The notes: a model not told the origin generated them from the letters alone. Numbered from the stretch's first letter, positions 14,571 through 23,645 are shown. The stretch is 64,000 nt of DNA from Streptomyces sp. NBC_01429 (GCF_036231945.1 NZ_CP109599.1:4434501-4498500), one strand, 5' to 3'. Program-made: numbers and translations.

Positions 14571-16859
14571 TCAGGGACCGTTCCCCCCGCCCCCACTGCC
14601 GTTGCTCCCGCGACTCGTGCCGCCCGGGAACCCCGGGAAGTCGGGGAGCGACGGGCCGTTGTCGCCCGAATTCCCACCGCCCCCGTTGTCCCCGCCCTGC
14701 GCGGCGCCCTGGTTGTCTCCCTGACCGCCCTGGTCACCGCTCTGGTCACCGCCCGGGTCGCTGCTCTGGTCGTTGCCCGGCTTGTTCCGGTCCTTGTCCT
14801 TCTGCGGGTCCGGGATCTTGATGTCGTTGAAATTCTCGACCGTACGTCCCGACAGCGCCCCGCTCATCGCGTCACGCCAGATCGGTCCCGGAGTGTCACC
14901 GCCGTACACCTTGTCGTGGTACTGACCGCCGATGTTGATGTCGATCATGCGCTTCTTGTGCGCCGGGTCGCCGACCCACACGGACGTCGCCATGTTCGGC
15001 GTGTAGCCGGTGAACCAGGCCGCGTAACGGCCGTCCGTCGTACCGGTCTTGCCCGCGCTCGGCCGGTCGCTGAGGCCCGCCGCCGTACCCGTACCGTCCT
15101 CGACCACGCCCTTCAGCAGCGCGGTGATGGTGTCGGCCGTCTTCTCCGACATCACGCGCTCGCACGAAGCCTTCGGCACCGGGATCGACTTCTTGTCCGG
15201 GCCGGTGATCGACTGGATGGCGATCGGGGCGCACCGCGTGCCCCGGGACGCGAAGGTGGCGTACGCCTGGGCCATGGTCAGCGGCGACATCTCCTCCGTA
15301 CCCAGCGCGATGGCCGGGCCGGTGCTCAGCTTGTTCCCGTCGGCCCGGTTGACGCCGAGCTTCCCGGCCAGCTTGGAGACGGGGCAGGTCCCGGTCTGGG
15401 CGATCATCTGGACGAAGTAGGTGTTGACCGACTTGGCCATCGCCTCCTTCATCGCGTACGGACCGACCTCGGACTCGTCCTCGTTCTCCACCTGCTCGCT
15501 ACTGGAGTTCACGTAGTTCCCGGCGCACGTGGAGATCGGGCTCGGATAGTCCATCTCGTACGGGGACGGATAGGACTGCGTGACCGGGATGTTCTGTTCC
15601 AGGGCCGCGGCCGCGACGATCGGCTTGAAGGTCGACCCCGGCTGGTATCCGGCGCCGCCGCCCATCCGCTGGTCGACGGAGAGGTTGATCTGCGTCTCGT
15701 TCTTCTTGAAGCCGTACGGCCGTGACTGCCCCATCGCCAGGATCTTGCCGGTGCCGGGCTCGACGATCGTCAGTGCCGTCGCGACCTCGTCGGTCTTGTA
15801 GACGTGGTTCTTGATCGAGTCCTGTGCGGCGTTCTGGGCCTGCGGGTCGAGCGTCGTACGGATCGTCAGACCGCCCTGGTTCCAGACCTTGCCCCGCTCC
15901 TCGCGCGTCTTGCCGAAGGCCGGGTCGGTCAGGAACACGTTGCGCACGTAGTCGCAGAAGAAGCCCGCGCCGCTCACCGCCGTGATGCAGCCGTTCTTGG
16001 GGCGGCTCACCTTCAGCGCGATCGGCTCGGCCTTCGCCTTGTCCGCCTCCTTCTGGGAGACGGCGCCGACGGCGGCCAGCCGCTGGAGCACGGTGTTGCG
16101 CCGCTTGGTCGCCTCCTCCTCGTCGTTGACCGGGTCGTACCGGGTCGGCGACTGGACGATGCCCGCCAGCATGGCCGACTCCGGGAGCGTCAGGTCCTTG
16201 GCCGGCTTGGAGAAGTAGCGCTGGGCGGCGGCCTCGATGCCGTAGGCCTGCTGCCCGAAGAAGGTGATGTTCAGATAGTTCTCGAGGATCTTCTTCTTGC
16301 CCAGCTCCTCCTCGACCTGGATCGCGTACTTCAGCTCCTGGATCTTGCGGCCCAGGGTCTGCTGGGTGGCCTCCGCGACCTTGTCCGGGTCGTCGCCGGC
16401 CTCCTCCACGAACACGTTCTTCACGTACTGCTGGGTCAGGGTCGAGGCGCCCTGGGCGACACCGCCCGACTGCGCGTTGCGGTTGACCGCGCGCAGGACG
16501 CCCTTCAGGTCGATGGCCCCGTGCTCGTAGAAGCGCGAGTCCTCGATCGCGACGATCGCCTTCTGCATGTACGGCGAGATGTCCTTCAGGGGCACGACCG
16601 TGCGGTCACGCGAGTAGACCGTGGCGATCTTGCCGCCCGTGGAGTCCAGGATCGTGGTGCGCTGGCTCAGGGGCGGAGTCTTGAGGTTGGCGGGGATCTC
16701 GTCGAATCCTTCGACCGTCCCCTTGGCCGCGAGCCCCAGGGCGCCGAAGGCCGGCATGGCGATTCCCGCCATCACCGCTCCCGCGAGCACGCTGACACCG
16801 AGGAATTTGGCGGCCTGCTGGGTCCCGGTCAGACCCCCGCCCGAGCGCTTTTTTGGCAT
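14571..16859 (-). CDS. Bifunctional penicillin-binding protein (class A)
   Basis: A 762-residue murein synthase. A single membrane helix (about residues 20-42) precedes a GT51 glycosyltransferase domain with catalytic Glu106 in AIEDSRFYEH. The transpeptidase domain carries Ser409-x-x-Lys412 (STFK), Ser477-Val-Asn (SVN) and Lys604-Thr-Gly (KTG), so both activities look intact. Residues after about 690 are a Gly/Asp/Gln/Pro-rich low-complexity tail exposed outside the membrane; no PASTA domain is present. Its start is divergent from wblA across a 408-bp regulatory gap. In S. coelicolor a penicillin-binding protein gene also lies next to wblA. Confidence 0.94.
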   Translation of the reverse strand: MPKKRSGGGLTGTQQAAKFLGVSVLAGAVMAGIAMPAFGALGLAAKGTVEGFDEIPANLKTPPLSQRTTILDSTGGKIATVYSRDRTVVPLKDISPYMQKAIVAIEDSRFYEHGAIDLKGVLRAVNRNAQSGGVAQGASTLTQQYVKNVFVEEAGDDPDKVAEATQQTLGRKIQELKYAIQVEEELGKKKILENYLNITFFGQQAYGIEAAAQRYFSKPAKDLTLPESAMLAGIVQSPTRYDPVNDEEEATKRRNTVLQRLAAVGAVSQKEADKAKAEPIALKVSRPKNGCITAVSGAGFFCDYVRNVFLTDPAFGKTREERGKVWNQGGLTIRTTLDPQAQNAAQDSIKNHVYKTDEVATALTIVEPGTGKILAMGQSRPYGFKKNETQINLSVDQRMGGGAGYQPGSTFKPIVAAAALEQNIPVTQSYPSPYEMDYPSPISTCAGNYVNSSSEQVENEDESEVGPYAMKEAMAKSVNTYFVQMIAQTGTCPVSKLAGKLGVNRADGNKLSTGPAIALGTEEMSPLTMAQAYATFASRGTRCAPIAIQSITGPDKKSIPVPKASCERVMSEKTADTITALLKGVVEDGTGTAAGLSDRPSAGKTGTTDGRYAAWFTGYTPNMATSVWVGDPAHKKRMIDINIGGQYHDKVYGGDTPGPIWRDAMSGALSGRTVENFNDIKIPDPQKDKDRNKPGNDQSSDPGGDQSGDQGGQGDNQGAAQGGDNGGGGNSGDNGPSLPDFPGFPGGTSRGSNGSGGGGNGP

Positions 16860-17059
16860 GGGGGCAGCCTACGTTCTCAATCGCCGGACACGCGTCAAGG
16901 CTCTGGCCTAAGCTGTCCCCAACTGTCACAGCAGTGCGGTCGCGCATCAAGACCCGCCGATGAACTTCCCGTGAACCCGAAAGTGCCAGAAGTCGCGAGA
17001 AGCGATGTCCGAAACGTTGTTCTCCATTGGTGAATGTCCTGTTGTGGCTCAACTGAAAT

Positions 17060-17112
17060 ATCCGACTCTGTCGGATTAGTTCTTTATGCCCTCGGGTCAC
17101 TCCCCTGGGTGA
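17060..17112 (+). promoter_or_regulatory. Palindromes in the 408-bp gap upstream of wblA
   Basis: The gap 16860-17267 holds two operator-like inverted repeats on the wblA side. One is ATCCGAC-TCT-GTCGGAT (17060-17076), a perfect palindrome. The other is TCAC-N8-GTGA (17097-17112). The stretch 17030-17090 is noticeably AT-richer than its surroundings, as promoters here tend to be. I cannot assign the binding proteins. Confidence 0.5.
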
Positions 17113-17267
17113 TCTGCCGCGTACGCATAGTCCGTTCGGGCCATTCAAGATTGGGCCCGAAGGGGGTGTTGCGCTGTGCCCGCCTTCCGTAACGTCCTCA
17201 ACTGGCAACGGTGAATATGCCGCTGCCGCCGTGGGGGAGCCTCGATTCGGGAGAGGACGGCGCCAGC

Positions 17268-17612
17268 ATGGGCTGGGTAACCGACTGGAGTGCGCAGGCA
17301 GCTTGCCGCACTACCGATCCAGATGAACTGTTCGTACAGGGCGCGGCGCAGAACAGGGCCAAGGCTGTGTGCACCGGATGCCCGGTGCGTACGGAATGCC
17401 TGGCCGACGCGTTGGACAATCGCGTCGAATTCGGCGTGTGGGGTGGGATGACGGAGCGTGAGCGCCGTGCGCTGCTGCGCCGGCGCCCGACCGTCACCTC
17501 GTGGCGGCGGCTGCTGGAGACGGCGCGTACGGAGTACGAGCGCGGCGCGGGCCTGCTGCCCGTGGGCTTGGAGGATGACGAGACGTACGAGACGTACGCG
17601 GCGGTGGGGTAG
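17268..17612 (+). CDS. wblA: WhiB-like iron-sulfur regulator WblA
   Basis: A protein of 114 residues. The four cysteines of the Wbl family ligate a [4Fe-4S] cluster: Cys13, Cys35, Cys38 and Cys44. The GVWGG turn near residue 59 and the basic RERRALLRRR tail follow. The N-terminus MGWVTDWSAQAACRTTDPDE is that of WblA, which in Streptomyces controls the switch from aerial growth to sporulation and represses antibiotic synthesis. ATG 17268 is chosen to match it; an in-frame GTG at 17211 would add 19 atypical residues. It has a long upstream region with palindromes, in keeping with a heavily regulated gene. Confidence 0.93.
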   Translation: MGWVTDWSAQAACRTTDPDELFVQGAAQNRAKAVCTGCPVRTECLADALDNRVEFGVWGGMTERERRALLRRRPTVTSWRRLLETARTEYERGAGLLPVGLEDDETYETYAAVG

Positions 17613-18088
17613 CCGGTGGGGCAGTAGTCACCACGAGTTCCCGGGATGGTCCGGGTCGGTCCGGTACGGTCCGACAGCCGGCCCCCGGCCCCGGCCCGGC
17701 GGGTAACCCCTCCCAGGTCAGTCGGCGTGTCTCGGCGGTGGGGCGGAAGCGCTTCGGTGCATGCGCGGTTACGTGCGTACGTAGCCGTACGTGCAGGCCG
17801 GAGCGGCTGTCCGCCCCGTCCGGGCGTCTGTTCGGGGCGATTTTCCCCGGGGGTCCGCGGACGTCCGGGGGCATCTGTCCAGCGCGCCCGTCGCCGTGCC
17901 GTGTCGCGCTGTGCCAGTGCAGGCCAGTTCAGTTCGGTGCAGTGCAGTGCAGTGCAGTGCAGTGCATTGCGGTGCCGTATCGCGCCGTGCCGCGCCCTGC
18001 CTGGATGTCCGCTGCTCTTGTGCTGCCGCCGCGCCCTTACGCCTGCCACCACGCCCCGGACGCCTGCCACCACGCCCCGGCCGGGCGG
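17613..18088. other. Gene-free gap after wblA with short tandem repeats
   Basis: I see no gene in these 476 bp. The gap carries a pentanucleotide array, AGTGC five times at 17941-17965 with degenerate flanks. It also carries a 21-nt unit, GCCTGCCACCACGCCCCGG plus AC, at 18041-18061 that is repeated at 18062-18080. No clear hairpin terminator for wblA stands out. Confidence 0.7.
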
Positions 18089-19627
18089 CTATTCGGCGGT
18101 ACGGCCGGACGCGAGGCGATCGCCGATGGCCCTCAGCCCGGCGAGGTCATGAACGTCCCCGGGCAGCGCGGCCACCTCGACCACCGCCACCTCGGGGTGG
18201 AGCGCGGTGAAGCGATCACGCGTGCGCTGCTCACGCGCGAGAACCTGCATCCGCTCGGTGTGCAGGCGCAGTAGACCGGCCGTCAGCTGTTCCACACTTG
18301 TGACAGAAGCTGTCGCGTCGGTGGACTCGGCGGACGGTACGGATGCGGACGGGACCGGCACTTCGGGTACGTCGGACGGATCAGGTACACCGGACGGATC
18401 GGGTACGTCGGACGGACCAGGCGCACCGGATGGACCGGACGGCCCGGACCGACCGGACAGCCCGGGAGGGTCGGGCGGACCGGACGGATCAGGCGTGGGT
18501 GATTGCGGGCGGCGGCTCTCCGTGGCATCGGAAGCTCCGGAATCCGCGGCGGATTCCTCGGCTTCGGCCACAGCGACTTCGGGTTCGGGGTCTACGGGCT
18601 CATGCGCCTCGGCGGCTTCGGGAGAGGAGCCGACCGGTGCTGCAGTGCCACTCTTCTCAGCTTTCCCCGCCGCTTGATCCACAATGCGGCCCTCTTCAAG
18701 ATTTTCCGCGGCGGCCCGCGCCCGCTCCGCCGACAGCCGCGCCGCCCCGCTGCCGTGGACCCGGTTGAGGACCAGCCCGGCCAGTGGCATCTCCTCGGCC
18801 GCCAGCCGCTCCACGAAGTACGCCGCCTCCCGCAGCGCGTCCCGCTCCGGCGCCGCGACCACGAGGAACGCCGTCCCCGGCGCCTGGAGCAGCCGGTACG
18901 TCGCGTCCGCCCGGGTACGGAAACCGCCGAACATCGTGTCCATCGCCGTCACGAACGTCTGTACGTCGCGCAGGAACTGACCGCCGAGCAGCTTGCCGAG
19001 CGTGCCCGTCATCATCGACATGCCGACATTCAGGAACTTCATCCCCGCGCGGCCGCCCACCTTCGCCGGAGCCATCAGCAGCCTGATGAACTTCCCGTCC
19101 AGGAAGGACCCGAGCCGCTTCGGCGCGTCCAGGAAGTCCAGCGCGGAACGGGACGGCGGAGTGTCGACGATGATCAGGTCCCACTCGTCGCGGGCCCGCA
19201 GCTGTCCCAGCTTCTCCATCGCCATGTACTCCTGCGTGCCCGCGAAGCCGGCCGACAGGGACTGGTAGAAGGGATTCTCCAGAATGGAGCGGGCCCGCTC
19301 CGCGTCCGTGTGCGCCTCGACGACCTCGTCGAAGGTCCGCTTCATGTCGAGCATCATGGCGTGCAGCTCACCGGGCCCCTCCACGCCCTTGACCCGCCGC
19401 GGCGTGTTGCCCAGCTCGTCGATGCCCATCGACTGGGCGAGCCTGCGCGCCGGGTCGATGGTGAGGACGACGGCCTTGCGCCCGCGCTCGGCCGCCCGTA
19501 CGCCCAGGGCCGCCGCCGTCGTGGTCTTGCCGACACCGCCGGAGCCGCAGCACACGATGATGCGGGTGTCCGGGTCGTCGAGGAGCGGATCGATGTCGAG
19601 CGGGGCGGCCGCGGAGTCCAGGGTCAT
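18089..19627 (-). CDS. ArsA/GET3-like ATPase with Pro/Ser-rich insert
   Basis: A protein of 512 residues. Residues 1-330 form an ArsA/Get3-type P-loop ATPase with GSGGVGKTTT at about residues 28-37, a switch I/II-like DPARR, and the nucleotide-binding VDTPPS. Residues 330-440 are a Pro/Ser/Gly/Asp-rich low-complexity insert encoded by a degenerate GGACCGGAC-type repeat. The last 70 residues return to an ordered, ArsA-like C-terminus. ATG 19627 has GGAGG seven bases upstream. The gene is the second of two ArsA-like genes; such pairs next to wblA are conserved in Streptomyces. The role is unknown: no arsenic genes are nearby, so an arsenite pump is unlikely. Confidence 0.88.
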   Translation of the reverse strand: MTLDSAAAPLDIDPLLDDPDTRIIVCCGSGGVGKTTTAAALGVRAAERGRKAVVLTIDPARRLAQSMGIDELGNTPRRVKGVEGPGELHAMMLDMKRTFDEVVEAHTDAERARSILENPFYQSLSAGFAGTQEYMAMEKLGQLRARDEWDLIIVDTPPSRSALDFLDAPKRLGSFLDGKFIRLLMAPAKVGGRAGMKFLNVGMSMMTGTLGKLLGGQFLRDVQTFVTAMDTMFGGFRTRADATYRLLQAPGTAFLVVAAPERDALREAAYFVERLAAEEMPLAGLVLNRVHGSGAARLSAERARAAAENLEEGRIVDQAAGKAEKSGTAAPVGSSPEAAEAHEPVDPEPEVAVAEAEESAADSGASDATESRRPQSPTPDPSGPPDPPGLSGRSGPSGPSGAPGPSDVPDPSGVPDPSDVPEVPVPSASVPSAESTDATASVTSVEQLTAGLLRLHTERMQVLAREQRTRDRFTALHPEVAVVEVAALPGDVHDLAGLRAIGDRLASGRTAE

Positions 19628-19671
19628 CGGGAGACCTCCGGTCCGGGGGCAGTCACCGGGTGCGTGGTCAT
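19624..19671 (-). other. 15-residue micro-ORF bridging the two ArsA-like genes
   Basis: The ATG at 19671 overlaps the stop codon of the upstream ArsA-like gene as ATGA. Its own TGA stop overlaps the ATG of the downstream ArsA-like gene in the same way. It encodes MTTHPVTAPGPEVSR. The geometry would let ribosomes pass from one ATPase gene to the other by two reinitiation steps. Confidence 0.45.
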
Positions 19672-20633
19672 GAGAAGACCTCCCCAAGTCGCCGAAGCTC
19701 GCCCGCCAGCCGGTAGAGACCGGCGAGGTCCATCCCCTCCCCGACGAGCGGGAGTTCGTACGTGGGCAGCCCGAGTTTCGCCAGGACGGCCCGCTGCTCG
19801 CGCTCCAGCTCGACGCGCTGGGCGTGCTCCGCCGCCTGTTCGAGGAGCGGTCCCACGAGCTTCGTGGGCGCGGGCACCCCGGCCGTCGCCAGCGCCCTGG
19901 CGACCTCCTTGCGCCGGTCGCCGGCCGCCGCCCGGACGGCCGCCTCGTCCAGCAGGTGGGGGCGCACCATGTTCACGATGACCTTGCCGACCGGCAGTTC
20001 GGCGGCCTTCAGCTCGGCGATGCCGTCCGCCGTCTCCTGGACCGGCATCTCCTCCAGCAGGGTGACCAGATGCACGGCCGTCCCCGGCGACTTCAGGACG
20101 CGCATCACCGCCTGCGCCTGATTGTGTATGGGGCCGATCTTCGCCAGCCCCGCCACTTCGTCGTTCACGTTCAGGAAGCGGGTGATGCGGCCGGTGGGAG
20201 GCGCGTCCATCACCACGTAGTCGTAGGTGAAACGTCCCTGCTTGTCGCGCCTGCGCACGGCCTCGCACGCCTTGCCGGTCAGCAGGACGTCCCGTACGCC
20301 CGGCGCGATGGTCGTCGCGAAGTCGATCGCGCCGATCTTCTTGAGCGCACGGCCCGCGCTGCCGAGCTTGTAGAACATCTGGAGGTAGTCGAGGAGCGCG
20401 CGCTCGGCGTCGATCGCCAGGGCGTACACCTCGCCGCCCCCCGACGCGACGGCGATCTTCCGCTCTTCGTACGGAAGGGCTTCCGTCTCGAAGAGTTGTG
20501 CGATTCCTTGTCTGCCCTCGACCTCGACGAGGAGAGTGCGCTTGCCCTCGGTCGCGAGGGCGAGCGCGAGTGCGGCGGCGACCGTCGTCTTACCGGTACC
20601 GCCCTTGCCGCTGACGACCTGGAACCTGCTCAC
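19668..20633 (-). CDS. ArsA/GET3-like ATPase
   Basis: A protein of 321 residues with the deviant Walker A of the ArsA/MinD group, SGKGGTGKTT at residues 8-17. Lys10 is the signature lysine that contacts the partner subunit. The adenosine-pocket VMDAPPTGR segment near residue 155 and the NMVRP segment near 230 also fit. GTG 20633 is used because the P-loop strand begins there; upstream codons are poor. It is the first gene of a two-ATPase operon; the two proteins probably form a heterodimer, which is inference from gene pairing. The function is not known. Confidence 0.88.
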   Translation of the reverse strand: MSRFQVVSGKGGTGKTTVAAALALALATEGKRTLLVEVEGRQGIAQLFETEALPYEERKIAVASGGGEVYALAIDAERALLDYLQMFYKLGSAGRALKKIGAIDFATTIAPGVRDVLLTGKACEAVRRRDKQGRFTYDYVVMDAPPTGRITRFLNVNDEVAGLAKIGPIHNQAQAVMRVLKSPGTAVHLVTLLEEMPVQETADGIAELKAAELPVGKVIVNMVRPHLLDEAAVRAAAGDRRKEVARALATAGVPAPTKLVGPLLEQAAEHAQRVELEREQRAVLAKLGLPTYELPLVGEGMDLAGLYRLAGELRRLGEVFS

Positions 20634-20705
20634 GTATTCGAGCCTAACCAGTACGGCCACGGGCTACGCACGAGGCCGCCTCGCGGTACGACTACAGTCG
20701 GCTCC

Positions 20706-20867
20706 ATGACCAAGTGGGAATACGCGACCGTGCCCCTTCTCGTGCACGCGACCAAGCAGATTCTGGACACCTGGGGCGAGGACGGCTGGGAGCTCGTCCA
20801 GGTCGTCCCCGGGCCGAACAATCCGGAGCAGCTGGTGGCCTATCTGAAGCGGGAGAAAGCGGCGTGA
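20706..20867 (+). CDS. DUF4177-family small protein
   Basis: A 53-residue protein, MTKWEYATVPLLVHATKQIL and onward, with the WGEDGWELVQVVPGP core of DUF4177 proteins. It is short, soluble and of unknown role. The downstream gene begins with GTGA overlapping its stop, so it is cotranslated with the RidA-like protein. It is divergent from the ArsA-like pair, with 72 bp between the starts. Confidence 0.88.
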   Translation: MTKWEYATVPLLVHATKQILDTWGEDGWELVQVVPGPNNPEQLVAYLKREKAA

Positions 20868-21334
20868 GCGGGACCGTCGAAGCGACCCTCGCCGAACTGG
20901 GCCTCCGGCTGCCCGAGGTCGTGCCGCCGCTGGCCGCCTACCAGCCGGCCGTCCGGTCCGGGGCGTACGTCTACACCTCGGGGCAGCTCCCGATGGTGGA
21001 GGGCAAGCTCCAGGTCACCGGCAAGGTCGGTGCCGAGGTCACCCCCGAGGAGGCCAAGGAGCTGGCGGGTATCTGCGCGCTGAACGCCCTGGCCGCCGTG
21101 AAGTCCGTCGTCGGAGACCTGGACCGGATCGCCCGCGTGGTCAAGGTCACCGGCTTCGTCGCCTCGGCCGTCGACTTCACGGGCCAGCCGACCGTGATCA
21201 ACGGCGCGAGCGAGCTGCTCGGCCAGGTCCTGGGCGACAAGGGAGTGCACGCGCGCAGCGCCGTCGGAGTGGCGGTGCTGCCGCTGGACGCGCCGGTCGA
21301 GGTCGAGATCCAGGTCGAGCTGACCGAGAGCTGA
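20864..21334 (+). CDS. RidA-family enamine/imine deaminase
   Basis: A protein of 156 residues of the YjgF/YER057c/UK114 (RidA) family. It has the VYTSGQLPM segment and a C-terminal VEIQVELTES strand. RidA proteins hydrolyse reactive enamines or imines made by PLP enzymes. The usual catalytic arginine of the RidA subgroup is not obvious in the C-terminal half (segment KGVHARSAVGVAVLPL contains one Arg near residue 132), so it may belong to another subgroup. It starts at GTG 20864, overlapping the DUF4177 stop. Confidence 0.85.
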   Translation: MSGTVEATLAELGLRLPEVVPPLAAYQPAVRSGAYVYTSGQLPMVEGKLQVTGKVGAEVTPEEAKELAGICALNALAAVKSVVGDLDRIARVVKVTGFVASAVDFTGQPTVINGASELLGQVLGDKGVHARSAVGVAVLPLDAPVEVEIQVELTES

Positions 21335-21360
21335 CCGGAGCCGCGACCGGGGTCCGACCG

Positions 21361-21440
21361 GCCGTGGACCGCGAGAGGCCGTGGATCGATAGACCCTGGA
21401 CCGATCGGCTGTGGACCGATAGGCCGTGGACCGACCGACA
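21361..21440. repeat. Degenerate CCGTGGACCGAT tandem repeats in a 347-bp gap
   Basis: The gap 21335-21681 begins with about five imperfect copies of a 15-17 nt unit with the core GTGGACCGAT. The rest of the gap shows no gene. A CGTGCGCCCGC-type GC-rich stretch follows just before the Nudix gene. Confidence 0.65.
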
Positions 21441-21681
21441 GGGATCCGACCGGCCGAGTGTGCGCACGGGCGTCTGACGCAGGCGTCTTACGCGCCTGTC
21501 CCATGCGAGTGTTTGATACGGGGTCGGCCGAGCGCCGGCCCCGTACGCGTGCGCCCGCATGTCGTGCGTGTCGCGCACGGAGACGGCGCCGGCGGACCCG
21601 GCCGGGCAACGGCCGGCACTGTGGGCCGTACCGCACCACGTGCCCCTCGAACATCGCCGCCCCAGCGCATAGCATCCGGCC

Positions 21682-22740
21682 ATGCCCAATGGTCAGTGGT
21701 ACCCGCCCGAATGGCCCGAGCGGATCCGCGCCCTCGCCGCCGGTGAGCTGACGGTCGTGGCCGCGAGGCGCGCCGCGACCGTGATGCTCCTGCGCGACGG
21801 GCCAGACGGCCCCGCCGTCCATATGCTGCGGCGCCGGACCTCCATGGCCTTCGCCGCCGGCGCGTACGCCTACCCCGGTGGCGGGGTCGATCCGCGCGAC
21901 GACGACCGGCCCGTCGGCTGGGCCGGTCCTGGCCGCGACGTCTGGGCGCGACGGCTGGGCGTCGACACCGCGTCCGCGCAGGCCATCGTGTGCGCGGCGG
22001 TACGGGAGACGTACGAGGAGGCGGGCGTGCTGCTCGCCGGCGAGACCCCGGAAACCGTCGTGGGCGACACGACCGGCGATGACTGGGAGGACGACCGCGT
22101 GGCACTCGTCGACCGCGAGCTGTCCTTCGCGGACTTCCTGGACCGGCGCGGACTGGTGCTGCGCAGCGATCTGCTCGGCGCGTGGGCCCGCTGGATCACC
22201 CCGGAGTTCGAGCCGCGCCGCTACGACACCTGGTTCTTCGCCGCCGCGCTCCCGGCCGGACAGCGGACGAGGAACGCCTCGACCGAGGCCGACCGTACGG
22301 TGTGGATCAGGCCGGACGAGGCGACCGGGGGGTACGACAGGGGCGAGCTGCTGATGATGCCGCCGACCATCTCGACGCTGCGTCAGCTCCAGCCGTACGG
22401 CACGGCCGCCGAGGTGCTCGCGGGCGCCGAGGGCCGCGATCTGACCCCCGTGCTGGCCAGGGCGCGGCTGGAGGACGGCCGGCTGGTGCTCAGCTGGCCG
22501 GGCCACGACGAGTTCACCAAGAGCCTCTACCTCCCGCACACCCCCGAGCCGCCACCCGGTCACGAGCCCCAGCACGCGGGCGACCAGCCCGGCCACGAAC
22601 CTCACCACGCCGACGCTCACCACGACAGCGCTCCGCACGCGACCGAGCAGCGCCCGGCCGAGCAGCAGCCCCTGGCCGAGCAGCGCCCGACCAAGCAGCG
22701 GTGCCCGGGCGAGCACAACCCGACCGGAGACCCCCGATGA
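21682..22740 (+). CDS. Nudix hydrolase with long C-terminal tail
   Basis: A protein of 352 residues. The Nudix core spans about residues 30-290, with PGGGVDPRDD near residue 69 and the metal-binding RETYEEAGVLL near 113. The spacing between these two is stretched by an insertion, as in NUDT19/RNPP-type enzymes that cleave CoA or nucleotide diphosphates. The last 60 residues are rich in His, Gln and Pro and look disordered. Its stop overlaps the start of the metallo-beta-lactamase gene as ATGA. The substrate is unknown. Confidence 0.85.
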   Translation: MPNGQWYPPEWPERIRALAAGELTVVAARRAATVMLLRDGPDGPAVHMLRRRTSMAFAAGAYAYPGGGVDPRDDDRPVGWAGPGRDVWARRLGVDTASAQAIVCAAVRETYEEAGVLLAGETPETVVGDTTGDDWEDDRVALVDRELSFADFLDRRGLVLRSDLLGAWARWITPEFEPRRYDTWFFAAALPAGQRTRNASTEADRTVWIRPDEATGGYDRGELLMMPPTISTLRQLQPYGTAAEVLAGAEGRDLTPVLARARLEDGRLVLSWPGHDEFTKSLYLPHTPEPPPGHEPQHAGDQPGHEPHHADAHHDSAPHATEQRPAEQQPLAEQRPTKQRCPGEHNPTGDPR

Positions 22741-23567
22741 CCGACGCCGCCGCCCTCCCCGGCCAGCCGCGCGGCGGCGTGCTGTCCGGCGCCGCCACCG
22801 CCCGCGCCGTCAACGTCCTCGCGCCCAACCCCTCCGCGATGACCCTCGACGGCACCAACACCTGGATCGTCTCGGAGCCGGACTCGGAGCTGGCCGTCGT
22901 CATCGATCCGGGCCCGCTCGACGACAACCACCTCAAGGCGGTCATCAGCACCGCCGAGAGCGCCGGCAAGCGGGTGGCCCTGACGCTCCTCACCCACGGC
23001 CACCCGGACCACGCCGAGGGCGCGGCGCGCTTCGCGGCGCTGACGAACACCCATGTACGCGCCCTGGACCCGGCGCTGCGCCTGGGCGACGAGGGGCTGG
23101 CCCCCGGCGATGTCATCACCACCGGCGGACTGGAGCTGCGGGTCGTCCCCGCGCCGGGCCACACGTCCGACTCGCTCTGCTTCCATCTCCCCGCCGACCG
23201 CGCGGTGCTGACCGGCGACACCGTCCTCGGGCGCGGGACGACACTGGTCGCGCACCCCGACGGAAGGCTCGGCGACTACCTCGACTCGCTCCGCAGGCTG
23301 CGCTCCCTCACGGTCGACGACGGGGTCCGTACCGTCCTCCCCGGCCACGGCCCGGTCCTCGACGACGCCCAGGGCGCGGTCGAGTTCTACCTCGCCCACC
23401 GCGCCAACCGTCTCGCCCAGATCGAGACCGCCGTCGAGAACGGCCACCGCACGGCTCCCGAGGTGGTGGCGCACGTGTACGCGGAGGTGGACCGGTCGCT
23501 GTGGCCGGCCGCCGAACTCTCCGTACGGGCCCAACTGGATTACCTGCGCGAGCACGGACTCATCTGA
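22737..23567 (+). CDS. Metallo-beta-lactamase-fold hydrolase
   Basis: A protein of 276 residues with the binuclear zinc motif THGHPDHAEG (HxHxDH) near residue 85, His at APGHTSD near 142, Asp in LTGDTVLG near 163, and LPGHGP near 202. The C-terminal helical domain is of the LACTB2/RNase-like subgroup (HRANRLAQIETA). The enzymes hydrolyse thioesters or RNA; the substrate here is unknown. Translation is coupled to the Nudix gene by ATGA, and the pair is conserved in Streptomyces near crp. Confidence 0.9.
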   Translation: MTDAAALPGQPRGGVLSGAATARAVNVLAPNPSAMTLDGTNTWIVSEPDSELAVVIDPGPLDDNHLKAVISTAESAGKRVALTLLTHGHPDHAEGAARFAALTNTHVRALDPALRLGDEGLAPGDVITTGGLELRVVPAPGHTSDSLCFHLPADRAVLTGDTVLGRGTTLVAHPDGRLGDYLDSLRRLRSLTVDDGVRTVLPGHGPVLDDAQGAVEFYLAHRANRLAQIETAVENGHRTAPEVVAHVYAEVDRSLWPAAELSVRAQLDYLREHGLI

Positions 23568-23645
23568 TGCCGCCTCCGGCAGCGGTCCGTCCGGCAGCGG
23601 CCCGTCCGGCATCAGCGCCGCTCCCCACGACGACATCGTGATCAT

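Noticed and set aside
17097..17112. BldD box upstream of wblA
   Set aside because: The arms TCAC/GTGA are 8 bp apart, whereas the BldD consensus as I know it has a shorter fixed spacing; it is reported only as a palindrome.
17936..18080. Short tandem repeats after wblA as a CRISPR array
   Set aside because: The units are 5 and 21 nt, directly adjacent, with no unique spacers and no cas genes.
18089..20633. ArsA-like pair as an arsenic resistance operon
   Set aside because: There is no ArsB, ArsC, ArsD or ArsR gene nearby, and the pair lies in conserved core sequence next to wblA.
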